Shown piece after piece: positions 1-7,725 of a stretch of 64,000 nucleotides of DNA. Within the stretch, counting starts at the first letter, position 1. Each line of letters begins with the position of its first letter. A program made the translations under genes and the position numbers. Origin of the DNA: an uncultured Lachnospiraceae bacterium (GTDB taxonomy: Bacteria; Bacillota; Clostridia; Lachnospirales; Lachnospiraceae); contig CANQUA010000003.1 in assembly GCA_947626915.1 (NCBI GenBank), positions 26,866 through 90,865 on the forward strand, written 5' to 3'. The notes under the pieces were generated by a model. That model was not told the origin of the DNA and did no database searches. It worked only from the letters and a program-made list of their open reading frames with translations.

Positions 1-1
1 T

Positions 2-94
2 ACTGCGCAGGGAAAAGAAACCGCAGAAAAAGAACTTGTCAGGCTGAAAGAGCTCGTCCGCATCGCGGATGAAATTGTCGGAGGTGTGCTATGA
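2..94 (+). CDS. 3' end of a CDS truncated by window edge (reads ...TAQGKETAEKELVRLKELVRIADEIVGGVL*), possibly a PadR-type regulator C-terminus
   Basis: Open frame from window start; its TGA overlaps the next ATG (ATGA). PadR guess rests only on the common PadR-DUF2812 gene pairing. Confidence 0.5.
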   Translation, partial: TAQGKETAEKELVRLKELVRIADEIVGGVL

Positions 95-696
95 TCAAAA
101 AATGTTATCGTTTTTACGCCGGGGCGCTTGCTTCCCAGGAAAACTGGCTGAACCGGATGGCGGCAGACGGGTACAGGCTGATCCGCACCGGCAAGCTGCT
201 TTACGAATTTGAAGAGTGCGGACCGGGGCAGTATCAGTACTGCGTGGAGTATATCGGGCTGAAATCCAGGGAAAGCGCAGAGGATTACGCCCGGTTCCTG
301 CGGGAATGCGGCTATACCGTGTTTTTCAAGAATATCAATCTGAACTGGAATACCGGGAAAGTCGTGTACCGCCCGTGGGCGGAAAAGGGAGGAAGGATTT
401 CTTCGGACCGCACGACGCTCAACCGTGAGCTGCTGATCGTGGAAAAGGAGAACGACGGGAAGCCGTTTGAACTCCATACGACCTACGAAGATAAGGTGAA
501 TTATTATAAGCAGCTGCAAAAGCCCTGGTTTTTTGTGTTCTTTATGACAGCGGTTATGGGGGTCATTTTCCGTTTCTGTTCATTGGCGGGTTTCTGGGTA
601 TGGCTGGTCTTTGCCGCCGTCGCCGCGCTGGAACTGATCGTGAGTCAGATCGAGCTGCGGAAACTGAAGAAGCAGGCGCAGTCAAAGGAGTGGTAA
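91..696 (+). CDS. DUF2812 domain membrane protein
   Basis: N-terminal FYAGALASQENWLNRMAADGYRLIRTG...YEFEECGPGQYQYCVEY pattern of DUF2812; two hydrophobic segments near C-terminus. Confidence 0.8.
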   Translation: MIKKCYRFYAGALASQENWLNRMAADGYRLIRTGKLLYEFEECGPGQYQYCVEYIGLKSRESAEDYARFLRECGYTVFFKNINLNWNTGKVVYRPWAEKGGRISSDRTTLNRELLIVEKENDGKPFELHTTYEDKVNYYKQLQKPWFFVFFMTAVMGVIFRFCSLAGFWVWLVFAAVAALELIVSQIELRKLKKQAQSKEW

Positions 697-799
697 AAAT
701 GCAAAACGGGTTTGATGAAGTTTCCCGGCTCATAGCCGCCAGCCGGCAGGTTTATATCCGGCAAAGCCAGGTCATATTCATGGGCAACCAGGTTAGCGG

Positions 800-826
800 C
801 AGCAGCCCGGGCATTGCGGGCTGCTG
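800..826. terminator. Inverted repeat CAGCAGCCCG/CGGGCTGCTG between convergent genes
   Basis: 10-bp perfect arms, 7-nt loop; followed by TTGCTTCGTTT. Confidence 0.45.
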
Positions 827-882
827 TTGCTTCGTTTCTGTCGGAAGCAGGATGATAAGCCGGAGACATGATCGTCCGATCC

Positions 883-2262
883 TCATTCAAACACCACGAT
901 AGAATCTGCGGAAACCTCGTCAAACGTTTTGTCCGCAGAACCGAGGATTTCGTTAAGCTCTTCATTCAAAACGCCGCGGACATAAGCGTCCCGTGCATTT
1001 GGTTTTTCGATCAGCGCCCATTTCAGCTGCTGATAGGAATATTTCGCGAAGGCGAGCCACTGCGGGTAGTTGATTGCCATTGGGTTCTTCGTGAAGTATA
1101 CTTTTCCGGCGTTTACGGCAGTTGCCGCCGAGTGACCGATGAAAAGCATGGTTGCGAGCTTCGGATGTTTTTCACGGTTCAGAGAAAACGGTATGGATTC
1201 CTTTATGGAATGTCCCTCCTTGATTCTCTTGATCCCATACCCTATGCGAGTCACCACTTCGACGATCATCACGGGGATGGAGAGCGTACAGAAATGGATG
1301 AAATCATATCCTTCGTAATACATTCCCTGCACGATTTCGGCAATGGTCTGCTCCTCTTCGCCGATGCTTCTGAATTGCAGCAAATTAAACAGTCCCATCA
1401 GCGGCGCGGGCAGTCCCATGGAGGTCGTGATATCGGATTTAAAATGAAAGATCTGCTTTGCAATCGCGGCGAAAATATGGCTTTCCTTTCGGCCGGCATA
1501 GTTTTCCATCACCTGGGAGACGATTTTTCCCGTCTTGTCGATCGTCGTCATCCGGCCCGTAAGGATATCCGCGACTCCGAAAATAAGGCCGAGCAGGGGG
1601 TCGTGTCCCAGCGAAAGCAGCCGGTGATAATAGGATGACAGGCCTTCCACCCAAACTGCGGTATTCCGGTTATCCTGGGCGTCGTAGGGAACTTTGCTGG
1701 CTTTGGAAGCGGCCAGCTTTTCCATCTCTTCTTCCGGAAATTTTTGGTTGAACCAGTCCCGGATGTAATTTGCAAGCGTTCCGCCCTTGAGGCCGTCGGG
1801 GGTTTTCTGCGGGATGCCGACCAGTAAAAGATCGACGGCGGCGCCCAATAGCCCTGCCGAAGCGCTGATCGCGATATCATATTGATCCAGACGATGGAGG
1901 GCGTTGTATTCTTCGTTCAGTTTCCGGATGGCCGCTTGGTTATCTGCCAGTTCTTGCGGCGTAAACAGATCTTCCAGCCGGCAGCCCGTTCCCATGCTTT
2001 TTTCCGCTTCGATACATAAGTGTTCCCACGACGGGACAACCATAACTTTCCTGGGCGGCTCCGGGGACGGCTGTCCCTTTGCCTTCTGCAGGGCGTCCAG
2101 CTGCGCGCTGTATCCGAGGCTCCGGAGCAGCGCTTCGCTTTCCGCTATCCGGTCATTGACGCCGGACAGGGACGGACGCCGGATCCCGGACAGTTCCTTC
2201 GCCTGATAGGCGAGAACGTTGTTCAGCTGCTGTTCCAGTTCGCTGTAATGGTATTTGCTCAT
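883..2262 (-). CDS. Uncharacterised 459-aa protein with several hydrophobic segments
   Basis: Long ORF; start codon overlaps the stop of the upstream gene (2259-2262). Confidence 0.75.
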   Translation of the reverse strand: MSKYHYSELEQQLNNVLAYQAKELSGIRRPSLSGVNDRIAESEALLRSLGYSAQLDALQKAKGQPSPEPPRKVMVVPSWEHLCIEAEKSMGTGCRLEDLFTPQELADNQAAIRKLNEEYNALHRLDQYDIAISASAGLLGAAVDLLLVGIPQKTPDGLKGGTLANYIRDWFNQKFPEEEMEKLAASKASKVPYDAQDNRNTAVWVEGLSSYYHRLLSLGHDPLLGLIFGVADILTGRMTTIDKTGKIVSQVMENYAGRKESHIFAAIAKQIFHFKSDITTSMGLPAPLMGLFNLLQFRSIGEEEQTIAEIVQGMYYEGYDFIHFCTLSIPVMIVEVVTRIGYGIKRIKEGHSIKESIPFSLNREKHPKLATMLFIGHSAATAVNAGKVYFTKNPMAINYPQWLAFAKYSYQQLKWALIEKPNARDAYVRGVLNEELNEILGSADKTFDEVSADSIVVFE

Positions 2263-2822
2263 GACGCGATCCCCAGATCCTTTCTCAAATCCTTGATTGC
2301 CTGCTGCAGGAGAATATTCAGGCTTTGAAGATAATTGATTCTTTCCTGATCCGCGCTGGCTTCCGCTTTCAACGCCTGAATGATGGCCTCGTGTTTTCTG
2401 AGGGCCTCTTTGTATAAGCGTTCCTTTTCCTGGCGGAGCTGTTTGTTTTTCAGATGGGACGCAGCGCCTACGCCGACGGCCGCCAGGCCGGCGACGGGCG
2501 CGGCGAGAACAAAAATCCCCGCAACCATTCCTCCTCCGACCACAGCGCCCGCGGCCGCGAGACCGGATGTGATCCCGGCGGCAGACAGGCCCACCACGCC
2601 GAGGCCATAGAGCGCGGCGAAGGATCCGACGCCTCCGATACCGGCGCCCAGGGCCCCGGCCAATACCTCCGGGATCGCGCTCTCCTTGATGGTGCGGGCT
2701 TTGTCATTCAAAGCTTCGGCTGCTTCGTTGACGACATTCACGACGGACTGCATGGATTCAATGCTTTGGAAGTTCATTTCTTTTTTCTTCTTTACATAGG
2801 AATCTTTTTTCTTTTCACCCAT
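2259..2822 (-). CDS. Small glycine-zipper membrane protein with C-terminal coiled-coil-like tail
   Basis: MGEKKKDSYVKKKKE...GALGAGIGGVGSFAALYGLGVVGLSAAGITSGLAAAGAVVGGGMVAGIFVLAAPVAGLAAVGVGAA; start reset to the Met with upstream AGAGGGA. Confidence 0.75.
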   Translation of the reverse strand: MGEKKKDSYVKKKKEMNFQSIESMQSVVNVVNEAAEALNDKARTIKESAIPEVLAGALGAGIGGVGSFAALYGLGVVGLSAAGITSGLAAAGAVVGGGMVAGIFVLAAPVAGLAAVGVGAASHLKNKQLRQEKERLYKEALRKHEAIIQALKAEASADQERINYLQSLNILLQQAIKDLRKDLGIAS

Positions 2823-2972
2823 AATTTTTCCCTCTTTCTCTGTTTGAAATATTCCGGAGTATCCGATGGCCTGCAGCGTTGCCCCCGCAGCTGCAGAGCA
2901 TGGGATCTTTCCGGGAGCGTCGGATCGTTCGCTTGTGTTTAGTATATCAAATGGGGATGCCATATCGTGTCA

Positions 2973-3001
2973 TTTATAACAAAATTCTATCATCTGGTCA
3001 A
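2973..3001 (-). promoter_or_regulatory. Sigma-A-like promoter (TTGACC-17-TATAAA, extended -10) for the 2259-2822/883-2262 pair
   Basis: Read on minus strand: TTGACC AGATGATAGAATTTTGT TATAAA. Confidence 0.6.
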
Positions 3002-3142
3002 TATTTTATGTGTTTATGGGGATCACCCGCTCTTTTTTAAAAGAAAAATCCCGATTGCTGTGATGATTCATAATTATAATGCAAATAGAAACTTCATTTA
3101 CCTATCCCGTCCATTAAAATGAAATCAGGAGGATTGCGGCAG

Positions 3143-3475
3143 ATGGCAGATTATGTGGCGTTGGGGAAACGTATCCGGGACGCGCGCAAGGCGCTGAATC
3201 TCACACAGGAGGAAGCTTCCGAGAGGTGCGGCATTACGAGTTCCTACTATGGCAATCTGGAGCGCGGCGACAAGAAAATGAGCGTGAAAACCCTGGTAAA
3301 GCTCTCGGAAGGTCTGGGCGTATCGGTGGACAGCCTGCTGTACGGGGATGATTCCAGGGAAAAGAAGCCTCTCGCGGACATGGTGGCAAAGGTCAAAAAG
3401 GAAGCGGATCTGGGACAGTTTGAGAAATATCTGATGATTATGGAAGCGGTATCGAAGATAGCGGATCGATTATAA
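3143..3475 (+). CDS. XRE-family HTH transcriptional regulator
   Basis: GKRIRDARKALNLTQEEASERCGITSSYYGNLERGDKKMSVKTLVKLSEGLGVSVDSLL; AGGAGG upstream of ATG. Confidence 0.9.
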   Translation: MADYVALGKRIRDARKALNLTQEEASERCGITSSYYGNLERGDKKMSVKTLVKLSEGLGVSVDSLLYGDDSREKKPLADMVAKVKKEADLGQFEKYLMIMEAVSKIADRL

Positions 3476-3491
3476 TTGCAGCAGAAACAGT

Positions 3492-3517
3492 GGCCGGTGG
3501 ATCGCACCGGCCTTTTT
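3492..3517 (+). terminator. Rho-independent terminator
   Basis: GGCCGGTG-gatcg-CACCGGCC followed by TTTTT. Confidence 0.8.
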
Positions 3518-3534
3518 GTCCCGAACAGAAAACG

Positions 3535-4650
3535 TCATATTGATGGTTCATATTCCTCTTCCAGGAGACCGCAGATCGCGGCGGCGGCGTCAGCAGGGAG
3601 GACCCGACGCTGAGCTTCGATCATCTTTTCCCGCGCAGTCCTGTCCAGCAGCCTGTCGCAGGCGTCTGTGAGTTCATGCTCCAGCGACGTGACGGCAAGG
3701 CTCATGCCGTTTTCTGCAAAAAAGTGCATGTTGCTGGTCTCGCAGCCCGGTATAGGTGTGATGTGGATGAGCGCCGTTCCTGCGACGGCGGCCTCGGTAG
3801 AGGACAGGCCGCCCGGCTTGGACAGGTACAGATCGCACGCTTTCAGATAGTCCGCCATCTGGTCGGTAAAGCCCAGCACGGTGCACTGCCCGTCGAAAGA
3901 CTTCCGCACCTGTTCCTCCAGCTTTCGGTTGCTGCCGCAGACCACAACGATTTCCGCGCTGTCCCCGTACCGGTCCAGGAGGATACGTACCGCCTGCTGG
4001 ATATGCCCCGCGCCGATACTGCCGCCGGCCACCAGAATGACCTTTTTGTCCCGGGGCAGACCCAGCCGCGCCCGAATAACGTCCCGGCATTCTTTGCGGT
4101 AAAACGGCGGCCGTACCGGGATGCCCAGCGGGCGGATGCGCTCCCGGTCGATCCCTCTGGCGGCAAATTCCTCTGTCAGTTCCCTGGCGGGGATGATATA
4201 CCGATCCAGGTCCGTTTCCTCCGTAAAGGGGATGCAGGTGTAGTCTGTGGCGATGAAATACGTCCGCGGCACATTTTTCTCCCGCCGCTTCATGTTGGTG
4301 AGAATCTCAGCGGGAAACAGGTGGGTGGTCACAATGGCGTCAAAATGGTGTTCCTCGATATACCGCTCCAATACCGGCTCCATCTGCCGGTTGATCTGAT
4401 AAACCGGCGACGGGAACGGCAGTTCGCGGTAGGCATTGCCCAGCTTGTAGACCGCGCCGAAAGCAGAGGGCGCTTTCTGGGCCAGCAGGATGTAGGCCTT
4501 GTCGATCACCTCCGCTACCTGATCGTTTTTCAGCGTATAAGGATTGAGAGTCCTGACGCCGTGTCCTCTGGCGGCCATGGCCTCAGCCACCGCCGCGCAG
4601 GCAGAGTTATGCCCTCCGCCGGTCCCGCATGTGAGCATCAATGCATCCAT
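3535..4650 (-). CDS. GT28 / processive diacylglycerol glucosyltransferase (MGDG synthase-like) family glycosyltransferase
   Basis: LTCGTGGGHNSACAAVAEAM N-terminus; C-terminal SKPGGLSSTEAAVAGTALI. Confidence 0.85.
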   Translation of the reverse strand: MDALMLTCGTGGGHNSACAAVAEAMAARGHGVRTLNPYTLKNDQVAEVIDKAYILLAQKAPSAFGAVYKLGNAYRELPFPSPVYQINRQMEPVLERYIEEHHFDAIVTTHLFPAEILTNMKRREKNVPRTYFIATDYTCIPFTEETDLDRYIIPARELTEEFAARGIDRERIRPLGIPVRPPFYRKECRDVIRARLGLPRDKKVILVAGGSIGAGHIQQAVRILLDRYGDSAEIVVVCGSNRKLEEQVRKSFDGQCTVLGFTDQMADYLKACDLYLSKPGGLSSTEAAVAGTALIHITPIPGCETSNMHFFAENGMSLAVTSLEHELTDACDRLLDRTAREKMIEAQRRVLPADAAAAICGLLEEEYEPSI

Positions 4651-5246
4651 AAAAGCTTTACCTCCAGTTTCTCCCGCGGTTCTTTGCTCCAATGCAGCCG
4701 CAGGCATACCGCCGCCGTGATAAGCGTGAAGCCCAGGAAGACCGGTTTCGCCGTGCTGACGACGGCCATGGCCGTCAGCGTGAGCAGGTAGGCGATCATA
4801 GTGCGGTAAAAGGTGGGGTTTACCCGCAGCACCACGGACAGCAGCACAAATACCGCGGCGAACAGCAGCAGCGGCGTATCATAGGGGAAGAACCCCAGCA
4901 GGACGCCGAATGTAGCGGCAATGCCCTTTCCGCCATGGAACCGATGAAAGACGGAGAAGATATGTCCGATCACCGGCGCCGCCATCACCAGCGGCAGCGC
5001 CCAGCGTCCGGTCAGCGAGGCGGTGTGCAGATACAGATACACGGGCAAAAACCCTTTCATCAGATCTCCGGTCAGCGTGAGCACACCGCACCGGAAGCCG
5101 CAGTACCGGAAGGCGTTTACGGTCCCCGGGTTTCTGTCCGCGCTGTTTTGCAGCAGCTGCCGCTTCCCAAACAGCGTTCCGGCCACCTCAGCGAACAGTA
5201 CGCTTCCGGACAGGTAAGCGATGATTATGAAGCAAATCTGATTCAT
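4638..5246 (-). CDS. plsY: PlsY-like acyl-phosphate glycerol-3-phosphate acyltransferase
   Basis: AYLSGSVLFAEV, NPGTVNAFR, HIFSVFHRFHGGKGIAATFG motifs. Confidence 0.85.
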   Translation of the reverse strand: MNQICFIIIAYLSGSVLFAEVAGTLFGKRQLLQNSADRNPGTVNAFRYCGFRCGVLTLTGDLMKGFLPVYLYLHTASLTGRWALPLVMAAPVIGHIFSVFHRFHGGKGIAATFGVLLGFFPYDTPLLLFAAVFVLLSVVLRVNPTFYRTMIAYLLTLTAMAVVSTAKPVFLGFTLITAAVCLRLHWSKEPREKLEVKLLWMH

Positions 5247-5524
5247 ACCGCCAGGCATCCTTTCTTCGGGTATACACTCATGAAAACATTTCCGCTGCTC
5301 CTTCCAAAGTTTAAGACGCACGAAAACTGTGATATGGAATTATACGCTTGCCGGCATCGTCTCACAAGGGACAAACAGACCGCTGTGTCCAAAAAAGTAA
5401 CAGAGTCTGCGTCGCGTCTTAAATTGGGACGCGCATTTCCTTCTGTCCAATGACCTTTGCGTTTTTTCCTTATTATACTTTGCCTAAAACACAGGAAGGA
5501 GGCAATGTGATTCCCGATACCCGG

Positions 5525-5553
5525 ATTGTACCACAGGATGGCTTCCCTGCCAA
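5525..5553 (-). promoter_or_regulatory. Sigma-A-like promoter facing the plsY/GT28 pair (approximate coordinates)
   Basis: Minus strand TTGGCA-17-TACAAT (TTGGCAGGGAAGCCATCCTGTGGTACAAT). Confidence 0.5.
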
Positions 5554-5724
5554 GAACCAGAAAGAAGAATTTCGCTGCGGGGACAACGGCGTTTCTTGCC
5601 CGGAAATTGCGGTCGGGGAAAATAGATGGAATCCATTCAATGCAAAAATGCCTGAGGTAAAATGGTACGAGATTCGTTTGCCGTTTTCCTTTTCTGAGAG
5701 AGTGGAGGACAATGTTTAGATTTT

Positions 5725-5754
5725 TCTAAAATAATTTAAACCGATGTGAAACAT
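5725..5754. promoter_or_regulatory. Repeat copy 1: TCTAAAATAATTTAAA-ccga-TGTGAAACAT
   Basis: Near-identical to 6042-6072; TGTGAAAC also pairs with GTTTCACA at 5785-5792. Confidence 0.5.
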
Positions 5755-5818
5755 ACACAAAAACCATGTCGTCTTTTTGTGGAGGTTTCACAAAGTTTCC
5801 CCAAACTTCAATTAGATA

Positions 5819-5847
5819 TTGCAATGGTTTAGTGAAAGTGCTAAGAT
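5819..5847 (+). promoter_or_regulatory. Sigma-A-like promoter (TTGCAA-17-TAAGAT, extended -10 TGc) for arabinan locus
   Basis: TTGCAATGGTTTAGTGAAAGTGCTAAGAT. Confidence 0.55.
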
Positions 5848-6041
5848 AAGAATTATTAAGCAGATTGACGAAAAACCGGGCGGGAGTTTGTTAAAAAAAA
5901 TACAAGTCCGGTTCGGCTGGCAGACGAATAAGTGAATTTGCAGTAAATTCTGGAATGTTTTGAGCCATATATGAGCAGATTGCACGATTGTAGTTGCAGC
6001 CCTCGAAAGGTTTCTTTTTTTTCATTATATATTTACAAAAA

Positions 6042-6072
6042 TCTAAAATAATTTAGAAAGTTGGTGAAACAT
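6042..6072. promoter_or_regulatory. Repeat copy 2: TCTAAAATAATTTAGA palindrome + GGTGAAACAT overlapping the translation initiation region of the GH43 gene
   Basis: Arms TCTAAA/TTTAGA around ATAA; ends 2 bp before ATG at 6074. Confidence 0.5.
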
Positions 6073-6073
6073 T

Positions 6074-7642
6074 ATGAAAAAGCAATGGTATTGGGCAGCG
6101 GCACTGATGCTGGCGGCAGGAATCACCGGCTGCGGCGGCGCGGGGACGGGCACGCAGACAGAGGCCGTCCAGACGACGGCCGCGGCGGAGGAAACCACGG
6201 CGGCTGCCGCGGAGGAGACCGCGGCGGAGGACGACTCGGTCCCGGAGTTTCTGCGGGGGATCACGCTGAAGAATGAGACGGCGGTTACCTACGATCTGAA
6301 AGAGGTGTCGGTCCACGATCCGTCTGTGGTCAAGGCGGACGGGACTTATTACATATTCGGCTCCCATCTGGCGGCGGCCAAGTCCGACGACCTGATCCAC
6401 TGGGAGCAGATTGATTCCGGCGTCCATTCGGACAACAAGATCATCCCGAACGCGACCATCGAGATGAGCGAGGCCTTTACCTGGGCGCAGACCGACACGT
6501 TCTGGGCCCCGGACGTGATCCAGCTGGCGGACGGCAAGTATTATATGTACTACTGCAACTGCCAGGGGAGTATGCCTCTGTCGGCGCTGGGACTGGCGGT
6601 TTCCGACGACATCGAAGGCCCGTATAAAAACCTGGGCGTTTTTCTGAAATCCGGCCAGGGCGCGGATATGCCGGACGAGGACGGAGAGGTCTACGACGCT
6701 ACCGTCAAGCCCAACGCCGTCGACCCTTGCGTGTTCTTTGATAAGGAAGGAAGGCTGTGGATGGTGTATGGCTCCTATTCCGGCGGCATCTACATTCTGG
6801 AGCTGAACCCGGAGACGGGGTTCCCGCTGGAGAGCGGCTACGGCAAAAAGCTGCTGGGCGGCAACCATCTGCGGATCGAGGCCCCCTATATCATCTACAG
6901 CCCGGAGACGGATTATTACTATATGTTCCTGTCGTTCGGCGGCCTGGCCGCGGACGGCGGCTACAACATCCGCGTCTGCCGTTCCGAGAACCCGGACGGC
7001 CCCTATTATGATTCCGAGGGCCAGGATATGACCGGCTGCGTGGGCAAGGCGGGCACGGCGTTCGACGACGGCACGGCCTCCAAATTCGGCGTGAAGCTGA
7101 TGGGCAATTTCAGCTTCGACTATCAGGAGGGCGAATGGGGCCAGTTCCGCGCGGGCTACGTGTCTCCCGGACACAACAGCGTCTGGTACGATGAGGAGAC
7201 CGGCGAATATTTCCTGATCTTCCACACCCGCTTCGAGGGCAAGGGAGAGGCCCACAACGTCCGGGTACACCAGATGTACCTGAACGAGGACGGATGGTTT
7301 GTTGTATCGCCCCACCGCTACGTGGGAGACCAGACGGAGGAAGTGACGGCCGCCGATGTGACGGGGCCCTACCGGATCGTGAACCACCTCCACAATATCA
7401 GCGCCAACATCGTCCATTCCAAGAATATCGTGCTGAACGAGGACGGTACGGTCACCGGCGATTTCGAGGGGACCTGGGAGCTGAAGGACGGCAACACGGC
7501 GACGCTGACCTTAAACGGCATCGTATATAAAGGAAAGTTCCTGATCGAGTGGGATCAGTTCGGATTTAAGAATGTGAGTACGTTTACGGCCCTGTCCGAT
7601 ACCGGCATCGCGGTATGGGGCAGCGGTTACGAGGCGAAATAA
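6074..7642 (+). CDS. Secreted GH43-family lipoprotein, arabinan endo-1,5-alpha-L-arabinosidase-like
   Basis: Lipobox-type signal (LAAGITGCGG); VHDPSVVKADGTYYIFGSH, TFWAPDVIQLADGKYYMYYC, GHNSVWYDEETGEYFLIFHTR. Confidence 0.85.
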   Translation: MKKQWYWAAALMLAAGITGCGGAGTGTQTEAVQTTAAAEETTAAAAEETAAEDDSVPEFLRGITLKNETAVTYDLKEVSVHDPSVVKADGTYYIFGSHLAAAKSDDLIHWEQIDSGVHSDNKIIPNATIEMSEAFTWAQTDTFWAPDVIQLADGKYYMYYCNCQGSMPLSALGLAVSDDIEGPYKNLGVFLKSGQGADMPDEDGEVYDATVKPNAVDPCVFFDKEGRLWMVYGSYSGGIYILELNPETGFPLESGYGKKLLGGNHLRIEAPYIIYSPETDYYYMFLSFGGLAADGGYNIRVCRSENPDGPYYDSEGQDMTGCVGKAGTAFDDGTASKFGVKLMGNFSFDYQEGEWGQFRAGYVSPGHNSVWYDEETGEYFLIFHTRFEGKGEAHNVRVHQMYLNEDGWFVVSPHRYVGDQTEEVTAADVTGPYRIVNHLHNISANIVHSKNIVLNEDGTVTGDFEGTWELKDGNTATLTLNGIVYKGKFLIEWDQFGFKNVSTFTALSDTGIAVWGSGYEAK

Positions 7643-7725
7643 CGGCGTGCGTTAGCGGGCGGGGAGAGGCTTTTTCGGAGGCCGCGCCCGGACCGCAGCA
7701 ATATATAAAGAAAGAAGGTGGAGGT

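Noticed and set aside
645-965. 106-aa minus ORF and 100-aa plus ORF between DUF2812 and the 459-aa gene
   Set aside because: Overlap real genes and a terminator-like hairpin; no coding evidence.
5450-5719. Small ORFs on both strands (89 aa + / 79 aa -)
   Set aside because: Neither has a convincing RBS or family motif; region carries the plsY-facing promoter and looks intergenic.
6053-7417. 454-aa minus-strand ORF opposite GH43
   Set aside because: Antisense shadow of a well-supported GH43 gene.
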